Source: Sediminicola sp037203765 (GTDB taxonomy: Bacteria; Bacteroidota; Bacteroidia; Flavobacteriales; Flavobacteriaceae). Taken from it: DNA of 64,000 nt. Both the position numbers and the translations under genes were made by a program. The notes beneath the pieces are model-generated. The model was given only the letters and a program-made list of their open reading frames with translations, had not been told where the DNA came from and made no database searches. The stretch lies in NCBI RefSeq assembly GCF_037203765.1, contig NZ_JBBCAS010000004.1, forward strand, positions 186,001 to 250,000, given 5' to 3'. Positions 46,043 through 52,856 of this stretch are shown piece after piece (within the stretch, counting starts at the first letter, position 1; each line of letters begins with the position of its first letter).

Positions 46043-46073
46043 TTTGTATTTCAAGTTAATAGTTGTACATTTG
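46043..46073 (+). promoter_or_regulatory. Complete Bacteroidota promoter of rplM-rpsI
   Basis: TTTG (46043-46046), a 19-base spacer and TACATTTG (46066-46073) match both consensus elements at the ideal distance. Transcription should begin at about 46078-46080. Confidence 0.8.
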
Positions 46074-46076
46074 CAG

Positions 46077-46089
46077 CCCGTTTAACGGG
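46077..46089 (+). promoter_or_regulatory. 5'-end hairpin in the rplM leader
   Basis: CCCGTT and AACGGG pair around one T, at the predicted transcript 5' end. The remaining leader to the GTG at 46121 is AT-rich. It may protect the 5' end or belong to an L13-type autoregulatory leader of the kind described in Bacteroidia; I cannot match it to a covariance model here. Confidence 0.45.
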
Positions 46090-46120
46090 ATTGAAGTGTT
46101 TAATAAATAAATAAATTAGT

Positions 46121-46576
46121 GTGGACACATTAAGCTATAAGACAATTTCAGCCAATAAAGCTACCGTTCAGAAGGAATGGTTATTGGTTGACGCTGAAGG
46201 GGAAACATTAGGAAGATTGGCTTCCAAAGTAGCAAAAATGCTACGTGGAAAGTACAAGCCTAACTTTACACCGCACGTTGATTGTGGAGATAACGTAATC
46301 GTTATCAATTCAGAAAAAATCAATCTTTCTGGAAACAAATTAGAGACTAAGACCTACATCCGCCACACAGGTTATCCTGGAGGCCAAAGGTCATTGACTG
46401 CTAGTGAGTTGATGGAAAAAAATCCTGCACAGGTTATTGAGAAAGCTGTTAAAGGGATGTTGCCTAAAAACAAATTAGGTGCTGAACTTTTCAGAAATCT
46501 TAAGGTTTACGTAGGATCTGAGCACAACCAAGAAGCGCAAAAACCAACAGCAATTAACTTAAACGAATTTAAGTAA
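46121..46576 (+). CDS. rplM: Large-subunit ribosomal protein L13 (uL13)
   Basis: 151 residues starting at a GTG (46121-46123; VDTLSYKTISANKA). Family motifs are EWLLVDAEGETLGRLASKVAKMLRGK, HVDCGDNVIVINSEKI, HTGYPGGQRSLTASELM and VKGMLPKNKLGAELFRNLKVY. L13 is an early-binding 23S rRNA protein. The stop codon overlaps the rpsI ATG (TAATG), so the two are translationally coupled. It is transcribed from the complete promoter at 46043-46073. Confidence 0.98.
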   Translation: MDTLSYKTISANKATVQKEWLLVDAEGETLGRLASKVAKMLRGKYKPNFTPHVDCGDNVIVINSEKINLSGNKLETKTYIRHTGYPGGQRSLTASELMEKNPAQVIEKAVKGMLPKNKLGAELFRNLKVYVGSEHNQEAQKPTAINLNEFK

Positions 46577-46962
46577 TGGAAGTAATTCACAAAATCGGTA
46601 GAAGGAAAACCGCTGTTGCTCGTGTTTATGTTTCAGAAGGAAAAGGAAACATCACAATCAACAAAAAAGACTTGAATGTATACTTTCCTACTGCAACATT
46701 GCAGTACAAAGTAAAACAGCCTTTCGCATTGACTAGCAATGACGATAACTTTGATGTGAAAATCAATGTTTACGGTGGTGGTATCACAGGACAGGCAGAA
46801 GCAATCCGTTTGGCTTTATCTAGAGCTTTATGTGAGGTTGATGCTGAGAACAGAGGTATCTTGAAGCCTGAAGGTCTTCTTACAAGAGATCCAAGAATGG
46901 TTGAACGTAAGAAATTCGGTCAGAAGAAAGCTCGTAAGAAATTCCAATTCTCGAAACGTTAA
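46576..46962 (+). CDS. rpsI: Small-subunit ribosomal protein S9 (uS9)
   Basis: 128 residues. It begins EVIHKIGRRKTAVARVYVSEGKG and has the conserved GGGITGQAEAIRLALSRAL, LTRDPRMVERKKFGQKKARKKFQFSKR. The basic C-terminal tail ending KR reaches the P-site tRNA. It overlaps the rplM stop by one base. A 9-bp hairpin without a T-run (46961-46983) starts at its stop codon. Confidence 0.98.
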   Translation: MEVIHKIGRRKTAVARVYVSEGKGNITINKKDLNVYFPTATLQYKVKQPFALTSNDDNFDVKINVYGGGITGQAEAIRLALSRALCEVDAENRGILKPEGLLTRDPRMVERKKFGQKKARKKFQFSKR

Positions 46963-47228
46963 TACTTTACTGTTTAAAGTATTGCGGTGGGTGGGATCGA
47001 TCCCCGACATATTGATCCAAAAACGCCAAAGTCAACTTTGGCCATTTATTAAAGTTCATTGATATATCCTAACCAGTTTAGGGTAAATTTTAACCATGTT
47101 GTCGTTGTCCCAAAGGAACACATATGACACTTTGGTGCATAGTTTAGCATCTAAATGCTAAAGGCTACACTTAACAGTGTACCACTTTAGTATTGCTAAT
47201 TCAACGGAACGTAAACTAGTACAAAAAA
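46963..47228 (+). promoter_or_regulatory. Structured leader between rpsI and rpsB
   Basis: This 266-base gap holds no gene but several stems: AATACTTTA/TAAAGTATT (46961-46983), the palindrome GGGATCGATCCC (46993-47004), GCCAAAGT/ACTTTGGC (47025-47042), a perfect 8-bp stem TTTAGCAT/ATGCTAAA with a CTAA loop (47143-47162), and TACACT/AGTGTA (47166-47181). An alternative pairing joins 47144-47155 to 47186-47199 and excludes the 8-bp stem. An S2 autoregulatory leader is the natural guess. Only weak -7-like boxes are present, so it may be transcribed from rplM. Confidence 0.5.
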
Positions 47229-48224
47229 ATGGCAAACAATATTGAAGTAAAAGACCTATTAGAGGCAGGTGTACATTTTGGTCACCTTACAAGAAAATGG
47301 AATCCAAACATGGCTCCTTACATTTATATGGAGCGTAACGGAATCCACGTTATCAACTTATACAAAACAGTTGCAAAATTAGAGGAAGCCAATGAGGCCC
47401 TTAAGAAAATTGCAGCTTCTGGTAGAAAAATTCTTTTCGTAGCTACCAAAAAACAAGCTAAAGACATCGTTGCTGAGAAAGCTGGAAATGCAAATATGCC
47501 GTACATCACTGAAAGATGGCCCGGTGGAATGTTGACCAACTTCGTTACTATCCGTAAGGCCGTTAAGAAAATGGCTTCTATCGACAGAATGAAAAAAGAC
47601 GGTACATTCAACACTCTTTCCAAAAAAGAGCGTTTGCAGGTTGAGCGTTTGCGTGCCAAATTGGAGAAGAACTTAGGTTCTATTTCTGAAATGACCCGCC
47701 TACCAGCTGCTTTGTTTATCGTAGATACCATGCGTGAGCACATCGCCGTTAAAGAAGCATTAAAATTGAACATTCCAATTTTTGCTATGGTAGATACCAA
47801 CTCAGACCCAAGACCAATCGATTATTTGATCCCATCCAATGATGATGCATCCAAATCTATCGAAGCTATCTTGACACATGTTACCAATGCCATTACCGAA
47901 GGTTTGGCAGAACGTAAGTCTGAAAAAACGGAGAACGAGCCAAAGGCTGCAGCTCCTAAAAAAGCTACAAAAGCGGATGACTTGACAAAAATTGAAGGTA
48001 TCGGTCCAAAAATTGCCGAGGTATTCAACGAACAAGGCATCATGACTTTCGCTGACCTTGCTTCCAAAACTGAGGATGACCTAAAGGACATCTTGGTTGA
48101 GGCTGGTTCCACTTTTGCTTCCAACAACCCAGCATCATGGGCCAAGCAAGCGAAAATGGCTGCCGAAGGAAAATGGGCAGAGCTAAAAGAATGGCAAGAA
48201 ACTGTAAAAGGTGGTGTAGAATAA
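47229..48224 (+). CDS. rpsB: Small-subunit ribosomal protein S2 (uS2) with helix-hairpin-helix tail
   Basis: 331 residues, against about 240 in most bacteria. Residues 1-235 are ordinary S2 (VKDLLEAGVHFGHLTRKWNPNMAPYIY, ERWPGGMLTNFVTI, RLPAALFIVDTMRE, AMVDTNSDP...DYLIPSNDDA). After an Ala/Lys linker, residues 248-331 (47970-48221) form an added domain: DDLTKIEGIGPKIAEVFNEQGIMTFADLA...NPASWAKQAKMAAEGKWAELKEWQ. It has the IxGIGP helix-hairpin-helix signature and resembles the tail of ActC. Such tails are common on Bacteroidota S2 and L21. rpsB and tsf are adjacent as in most bacteria. Confidence 0.97.
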   Translation: MANNIEVKDLLEAGVHFGHLTRKWNPNMAPYIYMERNGIHVINLYKTVAKLEEANEALKKIAASGRKILFVATKKQAKDIVAEKAGNANMPYITERWPGGMLTNFVTIRKAVKKMASIDRMKKDGTFNTLSKKERLQVERLRAKLEKNLGSISEMTRLPAALFIVDTMREHIAVKEALKLNIPIFAMVDTNSDPRPIDYLIPSNDDASKSIEAILTHVTNAITEGLAERKSEKTENEPKAAAPKKATKADDLTKIEGIGPKIAEVFNEQGIMTFADLASKTEDDLKDILVEAGSTFASNNPASWAKQAKMAAEGKWAELKEWQETVKGGVE

Positions 48225-48263
48225 ACCCCTTTTTCCATACTATAAACTGAATATTAATTTAAC

Positions 48264-48309
48264 ATTGCCCTAAACCCAATTGCGTACCACGTAGTTACTT
48301 TAGGGCAAT
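48264..48309 (+). promoter_or_regulatory. Long hairpin between rpsB and tsf
   Basis: ATTGCCCTAAA (48264-48274) and TTTAGGGCAAT (48299-48309) form a perfect 11-bp stem around a 24-base loop. It is followed by ATTAAAACA, not a T-run, so it is not a normal terminator. It ends 17 bases before the tsf ATG and could set the S2:EF-Ts ratio by processing or by masking the start. Confidence 0.55.
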
Positions 48310-48326
48310 ATTAAAACATACACAAA

Positions 48327-49151
48327 ATGGTAAAGATTACCGCCGCAGAAGTAAACAAATTAAGACAGACCACAGGTGCTGGAATGATGGATTGCAAAAA
48401 AGCTTTGGTAGAAGCTGAAGGCAATTTCGAATCAGCCATCGAAATTCTACGTAAAAAAGGTCAGAAAGTAGCTGCCAACAGAGCTGATAGAGAATCTACA
48501 GAAGGAGCAGCTATCGCCAAGGTAAGTGCAGACAATACTACCGGTGTTGTTATCTCTTTGAACTGTGAGACCGATTTCGTTGCCAAAAACGATTCATTCG
48601 TTACTTTGGCCAACGAACTTGCAGACCTTGCGTTGAACTTTGACAAAAAAGAAGATTTTCTTGCTGCTGATTTCAAAGGAATCACCGTACAGGACAAACT
48701 TATAGAGCAAACAGGAGTAATCGGAGAAAAACTGGAAATCGGTGGATTCGAAAAATTGAGCGCTCCATTTGTAGGATCTTACATCCACGCTGGTAACAAA
48801 ATTGCCACTTTGGTTGGACTTTCTGCTTCCGTTGATGGTGCAGATGTTGCCGCAAAAGATGTTGCCATGCAAGCCGCTGCAATGAACCCAGTTGCTTTGA
48901 ATGAAGAAGGTGTTGACCAGTCTATCATAGACAAGGAGATAGAGATCGCCAAAGATCAATTGCGTCAAGAAGGTAAGCCAGAAGCAATGTTGGACAATAT
49001 TGCAAAAGGTAAATTGAACCGATTCTTTAAAGACAACACCTTGGTAAACCAAGATTTCATTAAAGACAGCAAACAAAGCGTTGCACAATACGTTAAGTCT
49101 GTTGATTCTAAATTAGAGATTACAGGATTTAAAAGAGTAGCCCTTGGGTAA
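48327..49151 (+). CDS. tsf: Elongation factor Ts
   Basis: 274 residues. The N-terminal module VKITAAEVNKLRQTTGAGMMDCKKALVEAEGNFESAIEILRKKG is the UBA-like and core contact with EF-Tu. The rest gives the two core subdomains (CETDFVAKNDSFVTLANELA, YIHAGNKIATLVGL, EGKPEAMLDNIAKGKLNRFFKDNTLVNQ). EF-Ts exchanges GDP for GTP on EF-Tu. It is downstream of rpsB after a 102-base gap with a long hairpin, and ends at an intrinsic terminator. Confidence 0.98.
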   Translation: MVKITAAEVNKLRQTTGAGMMDCKKALVEAEGNFESAIEILRKKGQKVAANRADRESTEGAAIAKVSADNTTGVVISLNCETDFVAKNDSFVTLANELADLALNFDKKEDFLAADFKGITVQDKLIEQTGVIGEKLEIGGFEKLSAPFVGSYIHAGNKIATLVGLSASVDGADVAAKDVAMQAAAMNPVALNEEGVDQSIIDKEIEIAKDQLRQEGKPEAMLDNIAKGKLNRFFKDNTLVNQDFIKDSKQSVAQYVKSVDSKLEITGFKRVALG

Positions 49152-49176
49152 TCTCTTGACAACAACCATAAAAAAG

Positions 49177-49204
49177 ACCGCTTCCCAAAGAAGCGGTTTT
49201 TTTA
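49177..49204 (+). terminator. Intrinsic terminator after tsf
   Basis: ACCGCTTC (49177-49184) and GAAGCGGT (49190-49197) form an 8-bp stem with a five-base loop, followed by seven T. It ends the rpsB-tsf unit. Confidence 0.95.
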
Positions 49205-49367
49205 TGCCCTGGATTTATTGGCAACCATTAAGGAATGGGCCAAAATAGTCTTGCCCTACACTCTAATTACGCTATCGCAGCAATAATAAGGATTCCATTC
49301 CAGACACGCATCCCAATCAGGAGCATCATTTCCCCGTAGTATAATCTGCGCACCATCATTTTGAAAT

Positions 49368-49396
49368 AAAAAAAGCGCTATCTGTTTGAATAGCGC
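49368..49396 (-). terminator. Intrinsic terminator after the M61 peptidase gene
   Basis: GCGCTAT (49375-49381) pairs with ATAGCGC (49390-49396). On the minus strand seven T residues follow (49368-49374). It lies just past the peptidase stop at 49421. Confidence 0.9.
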
Positions 49397-49420
49397 CTTA
49401 GATTATGTGAAGGAACATTA

Positions 49421-51283
49421 TTAACCCTTCATCCAAATATTTCTCAATTTCACTTGTTCCGGAGTGGCATCCTCCATGGGAACAATGGTCATTAGTTTTA
49501 CCTTTGGCACACCAACCTTACCAGAAAGTTTTAGTTCCTGTCCATTGCGGACCACAACCATTTCTATTTCCTTGTCCGCGGACCAACCAAAGCTAGCCCC
49601 AATAATTGGTCTGATCGTTTCCAAAGAAATTTCAGCACCATCGATACTCTTGATCACATCTCCGCCCTTTGCTCCAAGATCATTGAAAAAGCTGTTCAGT
49701 ACAATACCCTCCCTGATAAAAATAGCATCGCCATTATTTTGGTCCACATCGATATATGGAATATCACCATTTAAAAAATAACCACTTTCCTGCTCTATCT
49801 CCGTGGTGGTAAGCCCCACCTTGGACAGATAGGCACTATAGTCTATCGGGGTATCGCCTATTACATGTGTCCTAAAGAAATCCCCTATTTCCGGATAGGT
49901 CATTGCTGTTATTTCTCCAATCAGCTCCGCATCTTCAAACGGCACCTGATCCCCGTACTTTTTGGAAAGCTCTTTTAACAGCCACAACACTCCCTGCTCA
50001 CCATTGCTCAAATCCCTTAAGGAAATATCAAGGGCCAAATTGATCAAGGTTCCTTTTTCATAGACATTGGCATAGTTGTCCTTATAAGGATCTTCCAAAA
50101 TATTCTTGCTCATCACGGTAAAGGACATATCATCATCATATCGCTTGGAATTGTTGATCTTATCCATGATCCTTTTATAAAAATCGGCATCATCGATCAG
50201 ACCCTGCTGAATCTGGAAGAGGTTCGCAAAATATTCGGTAGTTCCCTCGTACATCCATAGGTGCTCGGACATTTTAGGGTCGTTGAAATCAAAAAATTGG
50301 ATTTCCTTGGAATGGACACTCAACGGGGTCACAATATGGAAAAACTCATGTGAAACAACATCCACCATGGCCTGCTCCAATCTGTCCAATGGCATTTGCT
50401 CCGGCAATACAACCACTGTTGAAGTATGGTGCTCCAAGGCCCCAAATCCTGAGGCATCGTCCTCAGCCAAAGTGGATAAATACAAAAGAATATTGTACTG
50501 TTCAGTACTGTTGATCTCCCCCAAAAAAGATTTCTGGGCTCCCATCATTTTTTGCATCCTTTCTTTTAAATCGGCAGCCCTGTAAACCTCATTAGGGGAA
50601 TAGACCACCAAATTAACAGTGATACCACTTATTTCAAAAGATTCTGCAGTTGCTTTGGCATAAAGGATAGGATTGTCTATTACTTCAAAATACCTATTGG
50701 CAACAAAGACATCCACTCCATCTGCACTGCTTTTTTTGTTAAGGGAAGTTGTTGGCAACAGATCCTTGGGCGCATTTATGGCAAGCTCATAGGGCACCTC
50801 CTGCAAATCGTTAAAGTACCCCACAAATCCATGGAGATTGAGCATAAAATTCTCACCCTTCAAAATATTGGTCCCAGCAGGTGAAAATACCGCATCGGCA
50901 ACCTCCCCTTCCGTATCATAGGTATCATTTACCTCATAGGTCACCCTATCCAAATTCTTTGCTCCGGCAATCCTCCAAGTATTGTCATCATCCTTGGAAA
51001 AGTTCATTTCCTTGCCTTTATAATCAAAAGCCTTGAAGTTTTCGATATACTTGCCATAGTTATCCTCACTATAGGTTCCCGGTACGGTTTTGGGTATAAA
51101 AAAAGACACCTCTTCCGTGGTAAAGGCGCCAGGGTCTACACTCACTTTTACCCTATCATTATCTACATTTACCAGATCAATAGCAGTTGCTATTGGCACA
51201 TTTGAAGCTGGTACCAAATTCTTGGTAGCACCACAACTTACCAATGATAAGCCGGTCAATAAAACCAATATTATTTTTTTCAT
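49421..51283 (-). CDS. M61-family metallopeptidase lipoprotein with PDZ domain
   Basis: 620 residues. The signal peptide ends in a lipobox (LSLVSCG), so it is probably membrane-anchored by lipid. An N-terminal beta domain (about 30-210) contains a VSFFIPKTVPGTYS segment typical of M61 proteins. The zinc site is HEFFH in VVSHEFFHIVTPLSVHSKEI, with the third ligand Glu probably in MYEGTTEYFANLF, as in gluzincins. A PDZ domain (about 500-600; LNSFFNDLGAKGGDVIKSIDGAEISLE) closes the protein. M61 members are glycyl aminopeptidases in studied cases. It is a single gene on the strand opposite to its neighbours. Confidence 0.92.
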   Translation of the reverse strand: MKKIILVLLTGLSLVSCGATKNLVPASNVPIATAIDLVNVDNDRVKVSVDPGAFTTEEVSFFIPKTVPGTYSEDNYGKYIENFKAFDYKGKEMNFSKDDDNTWRIAGAKNLDRVTYEVNDTYDTEGEVADAVFSPAGTNILKGENFMLNLHGFVGYFNDLQEVPYELAINAPKDLLPTTSLNKKSSADGVDVFVANRYFEVIDNPILYAKATAESFEISGITVNLVVYSPNEVYRAADLKERMQKMMGAQKSFLGEINSTEQYNILLYLSTLAEDDASGFGALEHHTSTVVVLPEQMPLDRLEQAMVDVVSHEFFHIVTPLSVHSKEIQFFDFNDPKMSEHLWMYEGTTEYFANLFQIQQGLIDDADFYKRIMDKINNSKRYDDDMSFTVMSKNILEDPYKDNYANVYEKGTLINLALDISLRDLSNGEQGVLWLLKELSKKYGDQVPFEDAELIGEITAMTYPEIGDFFRTHVIGDTPIDYSAYLSKVGLTTTEIEQESGYFLNGDIPYIDVDQNNGDAIFIREGIVLNSFFNDLGAKGGDVIKSIDGAEISLETIRPIIGASFGWSADKEIEMVVVRNGQELKLSGKVGVPKVKLMTIVPMEDATPEQVKLRNIWMKG

Positions 51284-51436
51284 CTTATGAAATTTAGAAA
51301 ATTCTTAAGGGCGGCTGAATTACACGACCGATTATCCTCCACAAGATTATAAAAATTAAAACAGAGAATCATAACTCTTGACAAATAATTAAGACTACAA
51401 TACCCACTTACGACGGCTTCCATAAATTATTTTGAT

Positions 51437-51444
51437 TATTTTTG
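51437..51444 (+). promoter_or_regulatory. Predicted -7 promoter element of pyrH-frr
   Basis: TATTTTTG matches TAnnTTTG and ends 25 bases before the pyrH ATG (51470). No -33 TTG at the expected spacing. Confidence 0.45.
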
Positions 51445-51469
51445 CTTCGATTTAATCAAAACATACACC

Positions 51470-52177
51470 ATGCAGTATAAAAGAATACTTCTAAAACTCA
51501 GCGGAGAGGCCTTGATGGGGGAAAGACAATATGGAATTGACCCCAAAAGACTTTCCGAATATGCAGAGGAAATTAAGAATATAGTTGAAAAGGGTATAGA
51601 AGTGGCCATAGTAATTGGTGGTGGAAATATTTTTAGGGGCCTATCAGGAGAGAACAATGGCATTGATAGGGTCCAAGGAGATCATATGGGTATGTTGGCG
51701 ACCGTCATCAACGGCTTGGCCCTACAAAGTGCCTTAGAGGTGAAGGGCATCCCAACTCGCCTCCAATCTGCCATAAAGATCAACGAAGTTGCAGAACCTT
51801 TTATCAGAAGAAGAGCCATTCGGCATTTGGAAAAAGGCAGGGTGGTCATTTTCGGTGGTGGTACCGGAAATCCTTATTTTACCACGGATTCAGCTGCCGT
51901 TCTAAGGGCGATAGAAATTGAGGCCGATGTAATCCTCAAAGGAACAAGGGTAGATGGGATCTACAGTTCCGATCCGGAAAAGGACAAAAACGCAACCAAA
52001 TTCAATACCATTTCCTTCGCGGAAGTATTGAACAAAGGATTAAAGGTTATGGATACCACAGCCTTCACCCTTAGTCAAGAAAACGAGCTCCCAATTGTGG
52101 TCTTTGACATGAACAAAAAAGGTAATCTCCTAAGAATAGTTTCAGGGGAAAATGTAGGGACCATGGTAAACATTTAA
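51470..52177 (+). CDS. pyrH: UMP kinase
   Basis: 235 residues of the amino-acid kinase fold: YKRILLKLSGEALMG, VAIVIGGGNIFRG, DHMGMLATVINGLAL, VVIFGGGTGNPYFTTDSAA, DVILKGTRVDGIYSSDPEKD and NKKGNLLRIVSGENVGTMV. It phosphorylates UMP to UDP for pyrimidine nucleotide synthesis as a hexamer. It is followed by frr after 44 bases, a conserved pairing. Confidence 0.98.
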   Translation: MQYKRILLKLSGEALMGERQYGIDPKRLSEYAEEIKNIVEKGIEVAIVIGGGNIFRGLSGENNGIDRVQGDHMGMLATVINGLALQSALEVKGIPTRLQSAIKINEVAEPFIRRRAIRHLEKGRVVIFGGGTGNPYFTTDSAAVLRAIEIEADVILKGTRVDGIYSSDPEKDKNATKFNTISFAEVLNKGLKVMDTTAFTLSQENELPIVVFDMNKKGNLLRIVSGENVGTMVNI

Positions 52178-52221
52178 TTTTTCTTACTTTTAGATAGTTT
52201 AGTTTTTAAATTTTAGCATAT

Positions 52222-52776
52222 ATGAACGAAGAAATTAGTTTTATAATTGATACGGCCAAGGAAGGGATGGATGCTGCCATAAAACATTTGGAAAAGGCAT
52301 TTGTAAAAATAAGGGCAGGAAAAGCAAGTCCTATCATGCTTTCCAGTGTAATGGTAGAATATTACGGCTCCCAGACACCTTTGGGCCAAGTTGCCAATGT
52401 CAACACCCCGGATGCAAGGACCATTTCTGTTCAGCCTTGGGAAAAGAACATGCTTCATGAAATTGAGAAGGCCATCATGAACGCCAATCTAGGATTCAAT
52501 CCCATGAACAATGGCGACAACATTATTATCAATGTGCCGCCCCTGACAGAAGAACGCAGAAAGGATTTGGTAAAACAGGCCAAAGCCGAGGCAGAAGATG
52601 CTAAAATTGGAATTCGCAATGCGAGACAGGAAGCGAACAAAGAAATAAGAAATGCCGATATCTCCGAAGATCTACAAAAAAATGCAGAGGCCGATATCCA
52701 AGAGCTTACCAACACTTACATCAAGAAAATTGACACCGTATTGGGCGTCAAAGAAGTAGAAATAATGAAAGTTTAA
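52222..52776 (+). CDS. frr: Ribosome recycling factor
   Basis: 184 residues, normal length. Typical motifs are MDAAIKHLEKAFVKIRAGKASPIML, VEYYGSQTPLGQVANVNTPDARTISVQPWE and VPPLTEERRKDLVKQAKAEAEDAKIGIRNARQEANKEI, giving the three-helix bundle plus a small beta domain. It splits post-termination ribosomes with EF-G. It is second in pyrH-frr and ends at a strong terminator. Confidence 0.98.
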   Translation: MNEEISFIIDTAKEGMDAAIKHLEKAFVKIRAGKASPIMLSSVMVEYYGSQTPLGQVANVNTPDARTISVQPWEKNMLHEIEKAIMNANLGFNPMNNGDNIIINVPPLTEERRKDLVKQAKAEAEDAKIGIRNARQEANKEIRNADISEDLQKNAEADIQELTNTYIKKIDTVLGVKEVEIMKV

Positions 52777-52795
52777 TTCTATGATTATCTGAATG

Positions 52796-52830
52796 ACAAA
52801 GAGCGCCAATTGAGTCGCTCTTTGTTTTTT
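52796..52830 (+). terminator. Intrinsic terminator after frr
   Basis: ACAAAGAGCG (52796-52805) and CGCTCTTTGT (52816-52825) form a 10-bp stem with a 10-base loop, followed by T residues to 52830. Confidence 0.93.
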
Positions 52831-52856
52831 GTACCCATCCTAATTACAATACACTT

